Below, one piece after another: positions 15,397 to 24,688 of a DNA stretch of 34,884 bases. The position numbers and the translations under genes are program-made. This DNA comes from Alphaproteobacteria bacterium (GTDB lineage Bacteria; Pseudomonadota; Alphaproteobacteria; JAGOMX01): the NCBI GenBank assembly GCA_017993335.1, contig JAGOMX010000018.1:1-34884 (forward strand), given 5' to 3'. A model generated the notes under the pieces. That model was not told the origin of the DNA. It worked only from the letters and a program-made list of their open reading frames with translations, and searched no databases. Position 1 is the first letter of the stretch. Each line of letters begins with the position of its first letter.

Positions 15397-18204
15397 TTAC
15401 GCCGTTTTTTTATGTTTTAAAATCTCAACCACATCATCGCAGCGGTTGCAGAGTTCTTTACCAGTGACTTCCTCGAGGACTTTCCAGCATCGTTGACATT
15501 TATCGCCGGTTGCAAGGCTTACCATCACATGAATATCTGCGATTTCTGGTAAGGTGTAAGCACCGCTTGGGGCCGCTTGATGCAAGAGTGTTGCCCCAGA
15601 GGTAATAGCGATTTCTGCCCAATCTAGATGCTGTGCGAGAAGATGCTTTGGATCATAGATATGAATATGAGCTTGCAAGCTTGAGCCAATGACGCCAGAT
15701 GCTCTGGCACCTTCTAGAGCGCCTGTCATTAATCGACGGTACTTGCGTACGTCGGCAAATAGTGTGGCAACTTTTTCGTTATGCCATGCTTCTGGAAGAG
15801 CTGGGAAGCTTTGCAGATGTACACTGGAATCTGTGCCATAGCGGGATTGCCAGGCTTCTTCTGCGGTGAAGCACAACACCGGTGACATCCATGTGGTCAA
15901 GCAATCAAACAGATGATGAAAAACAGTCCGCATGGAGCGTCTCTTGATATCACTTTCGTCATCGCAGTATAGGACGTCTTTGCGCATATCAAAATAAAAG
16001 GATGACAAATCCACAGAGCAAAAGTTATGCAATTCCGTAAACCAGTTTTGAAAATCGTAATTTTCAATGTGCTGGCGCATGATTTTGTCCATCTCACGCA
16101 AGCGATGTAAAACCCATTGCTCCAGTTCGGGCATTTGATCTTTTTCTACGATTTCTTTTGTGTCAAAATCCTGTAAACCGCCCAAGAGATAACGCAACGT
16201 ATTCCGTAGTCGACGATAGGTGTCTTGTTGGTAAGACATGCGTTCTTTGGCAATGCGGACATCTTCGGAAACATCGGAGCTCGCCACCCATAGTCGGAGC
16301 ATTTCCACACCCATTTCATCCGCCACGGCCACTGGGTCGATAACATTGCCCAGGGACTTGGACATTTTTCTGCCCTTATCATCCAACACATAACCGTGGG
16401 TTAGGACGGTTTTATAAGGAGCTGTGCCGCGACTGCCGCAGGCTTCTAAGAGGGAGGTGTGAAACCAGCCACGATGCTGGTCAGATCCTTCTAGGTATAA
16501 ATCAGCTGGCCATGTTAAGCCTTCGCTTTTGCGAGCCTCGAGTACGAATGCATGACTGCAACCGGAATCGAACCAAACATCGAGAATGTCTTTAATCGGC
16601 GTATATTCGTCGGCGTTGTATTCTGGTCCTAAAAACCGGCTATGATCGCCTTCAAACCAAGAGTCCGCGCCTTCTTGTTCAAAGATATCCGCGATGCGTT
16701 TTTGGACTTGGGCATCACGCAAGGGTTCACCTGTTGCCTTATGGATGAAGATGGCCAAGGGTACACCCCAGACTCTTTGACGGGATAGGCACCAATCCGG
16801 ACGGCTTTCAATCATGGATTCAATGCGCCTCTGTCCTTTTTCGGGAATCCACGTTACTTGGGAAATGGACGTCAGGGCTTTATCTCGAATACCTGTTTTT
16901 TCCATGGACAAAAACCATTGAGGCGTGGTGCGGAAAATCAACGGAGCCTTGGATCGCCAAGAATGGGGATAGCTGTGTAAGATTTCATTTTTGCCGAGCA
17001 GGGCTTGTGCTTCCTGCAGTTTTTCACAAACAGGTTCTCCGGCTTTGTATACATGTAATCCGCCGAATAGGGGGAGGCTGTCCTCATAGAAACCGTCACC
17101 TTGAACGAATCGGGTTACCTCAAGGCCATGTTTTTGCCCCAGGTAAAAGTCTTCGAGACCATGGGCAGGGGCTGTGTGAACGAGCCCGGTTCCGGCCTCT
17201 GTTGTAACGTGATCGCCTGCCAGCATGGGCACCTCAAAATCATACCCTTGCCCAGCAAATGGATGTTGGCAGATTGTGCCCGATAGCTTAGAGCCTTTAA
17301 AATCCAGGAGTTTTGTGAAGGACGTAATCCCTAGAGTTTGACAAGAAGCATCCAGCAATTCTGTCGCAAAAATTAACTTATCAGCTTTTTCGACAAGAGA
17401 AGTTTCGGTAACCTCATCAATTTGGATCAAGACATAGTCGATGTCCTGTCCATAAGCAATTCCCCTGTTGGCCGGGATTGTCCATGGTGTGGTTGTCCAA
17501 ATGACCGCACCGGCATCTTTAAACATAGGCTCCGTAGTTGTTGCGATGGGAAAGCGTACGAAAATCGATAAGGACTTGTGATCCTGATGTTCGATTTCCG
17601 CTTCAGCTAAAGCTGTTTGTTCAACGACCGACCACATCACGGGACGTTCACCTCGGTAGAGCGATCCATCAAGCAAAAACTTGCTCATTTCACGAACAAT
17701 GTTGGCTTCCGTACTTTTTTCAATGGTAAGGTACGGGTGTTCCCAATCGGCCCATACACCTAAGCGTTTAAACTGTTCCCTTTGGACATCAATCCATTTT
17801 CTAGCGTAGGCGCGGCATTCCTTACGGAACTCAACTACGGAAATATCGTGACGGCTTTTCTTTTGTTTGCGGTATTCTTCTTCAATTTTCCATTCAATGG
17901 GCAATCCATGACAGTCCCAGCCGGGGATGAAAATAATCTGCCTGCCCATCATGTGATAAGAACGGTTCACAATATCTTTTAAGATTTTATTCATGGCTGT
18001 GCCAATATGAATCGGCCCGTTGGCATAGGGTGGGCCATCATGCAAAATAAATTTTCTGGCCCCTTCACGGATGCTTGTCATTTTAGAAAATAAGTCTTTT
18101 TGGTTCCATGACTTCAAAATTTCCGGTTCTTTTTGCGGTAAGTTGGCACGCATAGAAAAATTCGTTTTAGGAAGAAAAACCGTTTCTTTATAATCCGTTG
18201 TCAT
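15397..18204 (-). CDS. ileS: Isoleucyl-tRNA synthetase
   Basis: Charges tRNA-Ile. The start chosen is ATG 18204 (MTTDYKETVFLP), since AAGGATTTTCAAA lies before it; the upstream ATG at 18255 adds an unrelated 17 residues. Of 935 residues, the HIGH signature is PYANGPIHIG (59-68), DVWFDSGCSHAF and SDQHRGWFHTSLL follow the editing domain, and the KMSKS loop is GRKMSKSLGN. The C-terminal zinc finger is intact: CQRCWKV ... ELCNRCDDVVEIL. The bacterial-type zinc-binding enzyme is expected in alphaproteobacteria. An 18-bp palindrome lies about 54 bases upstream. Confidence 0.97.
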   Translation of the reverse strand: MTTDYKETVFLPKTNFSMRANLPQKEPEILKSWNQKDLFSKMTSIREGARKFILHDGPPYANGPIHIGTAMNKILKDIVNRSYHMMGRQIIFIPGWDCHGLPIEWKIEEEYRKQKKSRHDISVVEFRKECRAYARKWIDVQREQFKRLGVWADWEHPYLTIEKSTEANIVREMSKFLLDGSLYRGERPVMWSVVEQTALAEAEIEHQDHKSLSIFVRFPIATTTEPMFKDAGAVIWTTTPWTIPANRGIAYGQDIDYVLIQIDEVTETSLVEKADKLIFATELLDASCQTLGITSFTKLLDFKGSKLSGTICQHPFAGQGYDFEVPMLAGDHVTTEAGTGLVHTAPAHGLEDFYLGQKHGLEVTRFVQGDGFYEDSLPLFGGLHVYKAGEPVCEKLQEAQALLGKNEILHSYPHSWRSKAPLIFRTTPQWFLSMEKTGIRDKALTSISQVTWIPEKGQRRIESMIESRPDWCLSRQRVWGVPLAIFIHKATGEPLRDAQVQKRIADIFEQEGADSWFEGDHSRFLGPEYNADEYTPIKDILDVWFDSGCSHAFVLEARKSEGLTWPADLYLEGSDQHRGWFHTSLLEACGSRGTAPYKTVLTHGYVLDDKGRKMSKSLGNVIDPVAVADEMGVEMLRLWVASSDVSEDVRIAKERMSYQQDTYRRLRNTLRYLLGGLQDFDTKEIVEKDQMPELEQWVLHRLREMDKIMRQHIENYDFQNWFTELHNFCSVDLSSFYFDMRKDVLYCDDESDIKRRSMRTVFHHLFDCLTTWMSPVLCFTAEEAWQSRYGTDSSVHLQSFPALPEAWHNEKVATLFADVRKYRRLMTGALEGARASGVIGSSLQAHIHIYDPKHLLAQHLDWAEIAITSGATLLHQAAPSGAYTLPEIADIHVMVSLATGDKCQRCWKVLEEVTGKELCNRCDDVVEILKHKKTA

Positions 18205-18257
18205 TTTGAAAATCCTTATTGACCTAATACATTGCCATGTAAATCCATTCAGCAAGC

Positions 18258-18275
18258 CAGATGATGCATCATCTG
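18258..18275. promoter_or_regulatory. 18-bp perfect palindrome upstream of ileS
   Basis: CAGATGATGCATCATCTG reads the same on both strands across all 18 positions. It lies between the divergent ileS and greA, nearer ileS. It could be an operator, or in RNA a leader hairpin for ileS. No regulator is known for it. Confidence 0.5.
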
Positions 18276-18297
18276 ACGGACTTTTTAAAGTTTTTTC

Positions 18298-18325
18298 TTG
18301 TATGGATGAGGCTTTATGTTATATT
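18298..18325 (+). promoter_or_regulatory. Candidate greA promoter
   Basis: TTGTAT (18298-18303) and TATATT (18320-18325), 16 bases apart, would start a transcript with a leader of about 48 bases before greA. Confidence 0.45.
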
Positions 18326-18379
18326 CAGCCGTCGTGTTTTAATTTTTAGGTTCCTTTAAACAAGCGAGTTTTATGAAGA

Positions 18380-18859
18380 ATGGCAATTGAAAAAATACCG
18401 ATGACAGCCGCGGGATACCAGAGGCTGCAGAACGAGTTACAGCATTTAAAGTTGGTGGAAAGACCAGCGATTATTCAAGCCATATCGGAGGCTCGCCTGC
18501 ATGGTGACCTTTCAGAGAACGCTGAATATCACACTGCGCGTGAGCGCCAGGGTTTTATTGAGGGCCGTATTGCTGAGCTAGAAAACAAACTGCCCCGCGT
18601 GGAAGTCATAGACATTACGAAGATGAAGGGTGGGCGTATCGTTTTCGGCGCAACGGTTACATTGGTGGATGTGGATAATGATAAAGAATCCGTTTATCAG
18701 ATCGTTGGTGAAGACGAATCCAATATTGATCAGGGTCTCCTATCTATTTCTGCTCCACTGGCGAGAGGTTTAATCGGCAAAAGCATCGGTGACGAAGTCG
18801 AAGTCGTGACCCCCAATGGCTCCAAGGCTTATGAGATCTTGAAGGTGGAATTTATTTAA
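18380..18859 (+). CDS. greA: Transcription elongation factor GreA
   Basis: Rescues backtracked RNA polymerase by stimulating transcript cleavage. The 159 residues begin with the typical [20 protein letters not shown]. The coiled-coil tip, [19 protein letters not shown], carries the acidic residues that reach the polymerase active site (DLSEN). The globular C-terminal domain shows [12 protein letters not shown], then [20 protein letters not shown]. The ATG at 18380 fits the family N-terminus; an out-of-frame ATG is seven bases earlier. The ELM1-like gene begins three bases after its stop. Confidence 0.97.
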   Translation: MAIEKIPMTAAGYQRLQNELQHLKLVERPAIIQAISEARLHGDLSENAEYHTARERQGFIEGRIAELENKLPRVEVIDITKMKGGRIVFGATVTLVDVDNDKESVYQIVGEDESNIDQGLLSISAPLARGLIGKSIGDEVEVVTPNGSKAYEILKVEFI

Positions 18860-18862
18860 AAT

Positions 18863-19822
18863 ATGTCCAGGCCAAGGTGTTGGGTAATATACGACAAGGG
18901 AAAAGTAGGGACGGGCAATCAGTGTATTGGTCTGGCCCAAAGTTTAGGCTTAGACTACGTTGTATATGAGATTCAGGCTAAATTCCCCTGGAAATATATT
19001 CCATCGTCTTGCTGGATTCATCCGCTTTCTTGCGTCACTTGCAGTGATGAGGCATTTTTAAAACTGCCTTGGCCGGATGTCGTTATCGGCGCCGGTCGTG
19101 CGAGTGCAGCGCCAGTTGCGGCGATGGGTCAGTTGTCTGCCGGTAAAACCAAAACAATTCAAATATTAAATCCCCGATTGCCTTGTCATCTTTATGATGC
19201 GGTGATTGCGCCGGAGCATGATCAATATACAGGGCCGAATGTTTTCCAAACAAAAGGTGCCTTGCATCGCTTGAATCATCAACTTCTTGCGGAAGAATCA
19301 GAAAAATTCAAAGACCACGTGGCATCCGTTTCCAAGCCATTTATCGTGGTTTTAATGGGTGGAGGGGGGCGTCGGTTTCGTCTGGATCCAGACGTGATTT
19401 ATGACTTGCGCGACAAGTTAAAGGATCTGATGGATAAAAGCGGTGGGCATATAGCGATTGTGCCGTCTCGTCGTACGGGTGAGAAAAATAAAATTGCTTT
19501 AAACGAAGCGTTTAAAGGAATGGATGTGGAGATTTGGGATGGTTCTCATGCGAATCCATATTTAGGTTATTTAGGCTTGGCAGATTATATTGTGGTGACT
19601 TCTGATTCCGTATCTATGGTTTCTGAAGCTTGCTATACAGGCAAGCCCGTCTATATTTATCATTTGCCTGGAGGTTCATCCTTATTTGATAGATTTCATA
19701 ATCTTATGGAAAAAGAAGGCTATACTCGCCGCTTAAGCCATGATTTGCAAGTATATAATTATCCTGCCTTAGACGAAATGTCGCGGGTGACGGAGTGGAT
19801 ACAAATAAAAATGGTTATTTGA
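18863..19822 (+). CDS. ELM1-like (DUF1022) family protein
   Basis: A 319-residue member of the family named after the plant mitochondrial fission factor ELM1, widespread in alphaproteobacteria, with a GT-B-like fold expected. Signs are the N-terminal VGTGNQCIGLAQSLGL, PWPDVVIGAGRASA, VVLMGGGGRRFRL, IVPSRRTGEKN, and the C-terminal nucleotide-sugar-transferase-like block YIVVTSDSVSMVSEACYTGKPVYIYHLPGG. The bacterial function is unknown, and some relatives sit with envelope genes. The gene directly follows greA and is read with it. Confidence 0.85.
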   Translation: MSRPRCWVIYDKGKVGTGNQCIGLAQSLGLDYVVYEIQAKFPWKYIPSSCWIHPLSCVTCSDEAFLKLPWPDVVIGAGRASAAPVAAMGQLSAGKTKTIQILNPRLPCHLYDAVIAPEHDQYTGPNVFQTKGALHRLNHQLLAEESEKFKDHVASVSKPFIVVLMGGGGRRFRLDPDVIYDLRDKLKDLMDKSGGHIAIVPSRRTGEKNKIALNEAFKGMDVEIWDGSHANPYLGYLGLADYIVVTSDSVSMVSEACYTGKPVYIYHLPGGSSLFDRFHNLMEKEGYTRRLSHDLQVYNYPALDEMSRVTEWIQIKMVI

Positions 19823-19850
19823 AGGCTACTGTAAATTTTAAAAATCATGT

Positions 19851-19856
19851 TATAAT
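19851..19856 (+). promoter_or_regulatory. -10 box for the fadE-like gene
   Basis: A perfect TATAAT lies 27 bases before the ATG, with an AT-rich spacer and no good -35 box. It is just downstream of the ELM1-like stop. The ribosome binding sequence AAGAGGTCATAAGTC follows. Confidence 0.45.
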
Positions 19857-19883
19857 GACCAAAACAAAAAGAGGTCATAAGTC

Positions 19884-22304
19884 ATGGGAATTTTCTTTTT
19901 TATTCTGCTCGTCGTTTTATTTTGTGGGCTCGCCTATAAACGAGCTTCTTCGATGGTCATTTCTGCGAGTATCGTGGCTTATGTGATTTTGCTTACGGTT
20001 TTCTGTAACTTAAGTTTCTTTGCAACTTTGTTCGTGATGGTTTTTGCGGCTGCGATTTTGCTGCCTTTAAATCTGCTCGATTTGCGTATGCGATATATCA
20101 TAGATCCATTATTTGCTTATGCCAGTCGGATGCTGCCCACGTTGTCTCAAACGGAAGAGGAAGCCTTGCAAACAGGAACCGTGAATTGGGATGGGGAATT
20201 GTTTAGCGGCAATCCCAATTGGTCTGAGTTCTTAGCCTTATCCCCGCCACAGCTATCTGCAGAAGAGCAAGAATTTCTCGACACAAAAGTTGAAGAGCTC
20301 GCTCAAATGACCAATCCATGGGAAATAAATCATGAAACGCTTGAGCTGCCGGAAAATGTTTTAGCCTATATCAAGGACAATGGTTTCTTAGGTATTGGTA
20401 TCCCCAAAAAATATGGTGGATTAGAGTTCAGTGACTATGCCCATTCCCAAATTATTTTAAAATTGAGTAGTCGTCAAAGTGATATGGCGTTAACGGTTGC
20501 CGTGCCAAATTCGTTGGGGCCTGCAGAATTGTTGCATAAATATGGAACAGAAGCGCAAAAAGATTATTATTTGCCAAGATTGGCAAAGGGGTTGGAAATG
20601 CCTTGTTTTGCTTTAACAGCGCCTTTGGCGGGATCCGATGCCAGTGGAATGGTGGACCGTGGTGTTGTGGAAAAAGGTATGTTTGAGGGTAAGGAAATTA
20701 TAGGTATCCGCCTTAATTTTGAAAAACGCTATATCACGTTGGCGCCGATTGCGACACTTGTGGGGTTAGCCTTTAAGCTTTATGACCCAGATCATCTGAT
20801 GGGAGATGTAGATGAGTATGGGATTACCTGTGCTCTGCTGCCAAAAAATACGAAAGGCTTGACGATAGGTCGTCGCCATTTGCCCATGAATCAAGCCTTT
20901 GCGAATGGTCCTATATCGGGTAAGAACGTATTTATACCCATGGACTGGATAATTGGTGGGCCGGATATGGCCGGAAAGGGATGGCGGATGCTTATGGAAT
21001 GCTTGGCTGTGGGCCGGGCAATTTCTATCCCCACAATCGCGGTGGCTGGCAGTAAAACAATGACTTACGGTACATCCCTGTACGCTAAAATCCGCAGGGC
21101 TTTTCGCGTAACGATTGGTAGCTTTGAGGGTGTGCAGGAAAAACTGGCAGAAAATGCTGGATTTACGTACATAACGGATGCTGTTCGTTTATTCACGATG
21201 GCGGCTATTGATCGTGGAGAAAAACCAGCAGTACCTTCAGCGATCTCGAAATATCATGCGACGGAGATGAGTCGCCGCGTGGGGATCAATGCCATGGATG
21301 TGCATGGGGGTAAGGCGATCATGATGGGGCCGACAAATTATGTGAGTCGCACTTACGAGTCCGCTCCCGTGGGCGTTACCGTGGAGGGTGCAAATATTCT
21401 GACTCGGAACATGATTATTTTTGGCCAAGGCGGAATTCGTTGTCATCCTTATTTACTAAACGAGATTATGGCGATTCGCGCAAAAGATATCTCTGCATTT
21501 GAGCCCCTTATTATGGGGCACATAGGCTATAGCATAAGCAATGCTGTAAGGTCTTTTATTTTAGGCTTAACGGATGGGTACTTCGTTTGTACACCTGTGG
21601 GTGCTGAAGCGACAAAACGCTATTATCAGAAAGCGACACGTATAAGTGCAGCCTTTGCTTTTGTAGCGGATTTAACCATGATCTTTATGGGGGGCCGATT
21701 AAAGTTTAAAGAATCTATCTCTGCCCGTTTGGGAGATGTGTTGAGTTTGCTTTATATGCAGTCGGCCGTGCTGAAAAGGCATCATGATGAGGGTTATCCT
21801 TCACAAATGCTACCGATTGTCGAGTGGAGCAGTGAGTATTTATTCTTTGAGGCACAAAAAGCTCTAGATGGGGTTATAAGAAATTTCCCCAATCCGTGGA
21901 TCGGGTTTTTGATGCGTGTGCTCGTCTTCCCATTAGGTCGTTGTTACCGCGAGCCGAATGATGAGTTACGTCACAGGGTTGCAAATCTTACCTTAAACTC
22001 TGATGATGTTCGTCAGCGTTTAGTCGCGGGAGTCTATTTGTCACCCGGTGGTGATAATCCGTTTTATAAATTAAATAACACGGTACAACAATTAGACGCG
22101 ACTGCCGAAATAGAAATGCGTATTCTACGCGCACAAAAAGATAAAGTCATTTTTGGTTATGACTTTCCAGATGCAATAAAAGCAGCGAAAGCGGCGGGTA
22201 TTATTACAGCAGCAGAAGAAAAACTGATGATGTCAGCTTATAAATCTATGATGGACATTATTAATGTAGATGATTTTGGGGCGAAAGAATTGTCGCGAAA
22301 ATAA
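19884..22304 (+). CDS. fadE: FadE-type acyl-CoA dehydrogenase, membrane-anchored
   Basis: Catalyses the first step of fatty-acid beta-oxidation, acyl-CoA to enoyl-CoA with FAD. At 806 residues it matches the long FadE class, not the short 380-residue enzymes. Two N-terminal hydrophobic segments (FFFILLVVLFCGLAY and the stretch around 28-62) anchor it in the inner membrane. The dehydrogenase core follows from about 130, with FLGIGIPKKYGG, PCFALTAPLAGSDASGM, LMECLAVGRAISIP, GINAMDVHGGKAI, and VEGANILTRNMIIFGQG. The C-terminal DUF1974-like part runs to the end. No other beta-oxidation gene is near. It has its own -10 box and a terminator behind it. Confidence 0.93.
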   Translation: MGIFFFILLVVLFCGLAYKRASSMVISASIVAYVILLTVFCNLSFFATLFVMVFAAAILLPLNLLDLRMRYIIDPLFAYASRMLPTLSQTEEEALQTGTVNWDGELFSGNPNWSEFLALSPPQLSAEEQEFLDTKVEELAQMTNPWEINHETLELPENVLAYIKDNGFLGIGIPKKYGGLEFSDYAHSQIILKLSSRQSDMALTVAVPNSLGPAELLHKYGTEAQKDYYLPRLAKGLEMPCFALTAPLAGSDASGMVDRGVVEKGMFEGKEIIGIRLNFEKRYITLAPIATLVGLAFKLYDPDHLMGDVDEYGITCALLPKNTKGLTIGRRHLPMNQAFANGPISGKNVFIPMDWIIGGPDMAGKGWRMLMECLAVGRAISIPTIAVAGSKTMTYGTSLYAKIRRAFRVTIGSFEGVQEKLAENAGFTYITDAVRLFTMAAIDRGEKPAVPSAISKYHATEMSRRVGINAMDVHGGKAIMMGPTNYVSRTYESAPVGVTVEGANILTRNMIIFGQGGIRCHPYLLNEIMAIRAKDISAFEPLIMGHIGYSISNAVRSFILGLTDGYFVCTPVGAEATKRYYQKATRISAAFAFVADLTMIFMGGRLKFKESISARLGDVLSLLYMQSAVLKRHHDEGYPSQMLPIVEWSSEYLFFEAQKALDGVIRNFPNPWIGFLMRVLVFPLGRCYREPNDELRHRVANLTLNSDDVRQRLVAGVYLSPGGDNPFYKLNNTVQQLDATAEIEMRILRAQKDKVIFGYDFPDAIKAAKAAGIITAAEEKLMMSAYKSMMDIINVDDFGAKELSRK

Positions 22305-22325
22305 AATATACACAAAAATCAACCG

Positions 22326-22356
22326 AAACGGGGCAGTTATGCTGCCCCGTTTATTT
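22326..22356 (+). terminator. Intrinsic terminator after the fadE-like gene
   Basis: An 11-bp perfect stem AAACGGGGCAG / CTGCCCCGTTT (22326-22336, 22342-22352) with a TTATG loop and a short T-rich tail, 21 bases after the stop. Confidence 0.88.
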
Positions 22357-22429
22357 ATGGCCTAAATTAGCTCTAGAAATTTACAGCTATGAATGTTATT
22401 TATCATTTAATTAAATAAGAGGATAAATA

Positions 22430-23815
22430 ATGTTAAAAAGCAATTCATTCATTATCAGCGGGGCTTTTGCGGTGATTTTATCGCAAGGTAGCTTTGCGAA
22501 TGCACCAAAAAGTGAATCTAGTGCAAAGGCTGAAAATTCTGATAGGTTGACAAAATTAGAGCAGCGCGCTGTCTATTCCGATAAATCTAGTATCAAAATC
22601 GAAGGTTCCGTGAACCGTGCTATACAGTGGGCCGATAACGGTGTTCGATCGAACCTGAGCCATATTTCCCCTGCGCACATGACATCAAACTTGCAGATAA
22701 CGGGTACGCATAAGCTAGGCGATGATCTGAAGATTAAACCTGTTTTTGCAATCGAGTTTGGTTCAAATTTGGCTTCCGGTCGTACGAGCGATACGACGGT
22801 TGTGGACGTAGGGGTTTCACAATCTAACGCCTTTGCAAGTAATAGCTTGTCTATCCGTAACGCGGAAATTATTGCGGAAAGCGAAACTTATGGTTCTCTG
22901 TTCATGGGAAGAGGGTATATGGGATCAACGGGTGTGATTTATTACACAGACCTGTCCGGTACATCCGTGTGCTTGCATCCATACACAACTATAGGCGGCA
23001 TTAGTTTCCGCAATAAGGCGACAGGTCGTCCCTATAACGAAAATATTTTTTCACCAGGCTCTACACTAAAGCCAGGTGGATTGGTGTTTGAAGATGGTGA
23101 TGGAGTATCTTTGGCGTCTAAATCGGATCGTATTCGTTATGATACGCCTAAGTTTTATGGCTTTAATGCATCTTTCTCCCATGCCTTTCAAAACAAGGGG
23201 AATCTGTATGATGCTTCTTTGAAATTCGCGGCGATTTTGGCGAAAATAGTTGTGGTGGCGCAAACGTCTTGGTCTAAAAACAAATCGGAAGATATTGTGA
23301 ATGGACTCAACTATTCACAAAACTTAGGTCAGACGAATGTTCTTGCGATGAAGGGTCCGCGCTTTAAAACCGTAAATGGTGCCTTAGGCTTGCTTTTCCC
23401 TGTGAGTTTTTCGGGTAAGGAGTGGACAGGTATCAATACGCATATATCTGGAGCCCGCCGCAATTGGAAGATGAGGAATCAGGTTACGGGTACGGCGATC
23501 CAAGGGAAGTTAGGCTTTACCGATGAATTTACTGCTTTGGGTCATACATCTTTCGTTGTGAGCACCGGCCGTTGGAAAGCCATGGATATTGATTTTTGGA
23601 CGAATGTTCCTACCTTTATTCCTGGCAGTGCCGGTACGGGTGGACCGATTCACATGGTTGGCTATAACTGGGGAACCGGTGTGGTTCAGAATTTTGACGC
23701 GGTTGGTACCCAAGCCTACCTTCGTTATGACAACTTTAAGTTAAAGCGTAAAGGAACGACGGACCGTTTCCACGCTGTGAATATTGTCTATGCAGGTTTA
23801 AAAGTAAATCTCTAG
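22430..23815 (+). CDS. Outer-membrane porin
   Basis: A 461-residue outer-membrane beta-barrel protein. The signal peptide is MLKSNSFIISGAFAVILSQG, with cleavage near SFANA. A short linker with a coiled-coil segment (RLTKLEQRAVY) comes next, as in alphaproteobacterial porins. Alternating beta strands follow, such as SIKIEGSVNRAIQWADNG, GDDLKIKPVFAIEFGSN and GSLFMGRGYMGS, and the end is VNIVYAGLKVNL. The terminal residue is Leu rather than the usual Phe. AAGAGGATAAATA precedes the ATG. The substrate is not predictable. Relatives occur in the Holosporales and Rhodospirillales types. Confidence 0.85.
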   Translation: MLKSNSFIISGAFAVILSQGSFANAPKSESSAKAENSDRLTKLEQRAVYSDKSSIKIEGSVNRAIQWADNGVRSNLSHISPAHMTSNLQITGTHKLGDDLKIKPVFAIEFGSNLASGRTSDTTVVDVGVSQSNAFASNSLSIRNAEIIAESETYGSLFMGRGYMGSTGVIYYTDLSGTSVCLHPYTTIGGISFRNKATGRPYNENIFSPGSTLKPGGLVFEDGDGVSLASKSDRIRYDTPKFYGFNASFSHAFQNKGNLYDASLKFAAILAKIVVVAQTSWSKNKSEDIVNGLNYSQNLGQTNVLAMKGPRFKTVNGALGLLFPVSFSGKEWTGINTHISGARRNWKMRNQVTGTAIQGKLGFTDEFTALGHTSFVVSTGRWKAMDIDFWTNVPTFIPGSAGTGGPIHMVGYNWGTGVVQNFDAVGTQAYLRYDNFKLKRKGTTDRFHAVNIVYAGLKVNL

Positions 23816-23825
23816 AATGATTTGC

Positions 23826-23877
23826 AAGCCACACTCTGACGTGCTCTATAAGAGGTACGTGGGGTGTGGTTTTTTTT
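23826..23877 (+). terminator. Terminator after the porin gene
   Basis: CCACAC (23829-23834) pairs with GTGTGG (23864-23869) over an inner CTCT/AGAG hairpin, followed by an eight-base T-run. Confidence 0.85.
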
Positions 23878-23913
23878 GCCAAAATAAATAAAATTTAAGA
23901 ATGCAATCATATC

Positions 23914-23942
23914 TTGTCAGTTGAGCTGGAAACGGTTATTTT
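23914..23942 (+). promoter_or_regulatory. Promoter of the tol-pal operon
   Basis: TTGTCA (23914-23919), a 17-base spacer, then TATTTT (23937-23942), 32 bases before the tolQ ATG. It lies after the porin terminator, so tolQ is the first gene. Confidence 0.55.
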
Positions 23943-23974
23943 ATCCCTTGTATTGAATAACGAGGATTTTTATC

Positions 23975-24685
23975 ATGAACGAGATTACCGAAACCACGGT
24001 TCAAAGTGCATCTAGTGTAGATTTTTCTATATGGGGTCTATTTATCAACGCAGACTTTGTTGTGCAGTTTGTGATTTTGATGCTTTTAGCGGCATCCGTA
24101 TGGTGCTGGTCGATCATTTTTAACAAATATTATCTATTTAAAAAAGTGACGGCTGAGGCGGATCAATTTGAAAATAGTTTCTGGACGAGCAAGTCTTTAG
24201 ACGATCTCTATGATCGTTCTGCTGCCCATTTAAAGGATCCAATGGCGGCTGTATTTGGTTCTGCTATGCGCGAATGGCGAAGCTCTCAGCCCGGACAAAG
24301 TGCCGCGGTGGCTGGCTTGCCGCAACGTGTGGAGCGGATTATGCAGGTTACGGTTAACCGTGAATTGGATGATTTGGAAAAACACTTAGGGTTCTTAGCA
24401 ACCGTTGGATCCACGGCGCCTTTCGTCGGACTGTTTGGAACCGTTTGGGGAATTATGAACAGTTTTACCAGCATTGCGATGATGAAAAGTACGAACTTGG
24501 CTGTCGTGGCACCGGGTATCGCGGAGGCTTTGTTTGCTACGGCTTTAGGTCTAGTGGCAGCGATTCCTGCGGTTATTGCGTACAATAAATTGTCTAACGA
24601 TTTAAATCGTTATGCGGGTCGCTTGGAAGGGTTTGTTCAAGAGTTTTCCGCTATTATCGCTCGTAAAATAGACGTGCGGGGTTAA
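23975..24685 (+). CDS. tolQ: Tol-Pal system proton channel subunit TolQ
   Basis: An inner-membrane subunit of the TolQ-TolR proton channel, a MotA/ExbB relative. The 236 residues have three membrane helices: FVVQFVILMLLAASVWCWSI near the N-terminus, then FLATVGSTAPFVGLFGTVWGIMNSF, and PGIAEALFATALGLVAAIPAVIAYN. The latter two blocks are diagnostic. AACGAGGATT precedes the ATG. tolR starts three bases after its stop. Confidence 0.97.
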   Translation: MNEITETTVQSASSVDFSIWGLFINADFVVQFVILMLLAASVWCWSIIFNKYYLFKKVTAEADQFENSFWTSKSLDDLYDRSAAHLKDPMAAVFGSAMREWRSSQPGQSAAVAGLPQRVERIMQVTVNRELDDLEKHLGFLATVGSTAPFVGLFGTVWGIMNSFTSIAMMKSTNLAVVAPGIAEALFATALGLVAAIPAVIAYNKLSNDLNRYAGRLEGFVQEFSAIIARKIDVRG

Positions 24686-24688
24686 GTT

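Noticed and set aside
18205-18255. Longer ileS start at 18255
   Set aside because: The added 17 residues do not fit the family, and the ribosome binding site lies before 18204.
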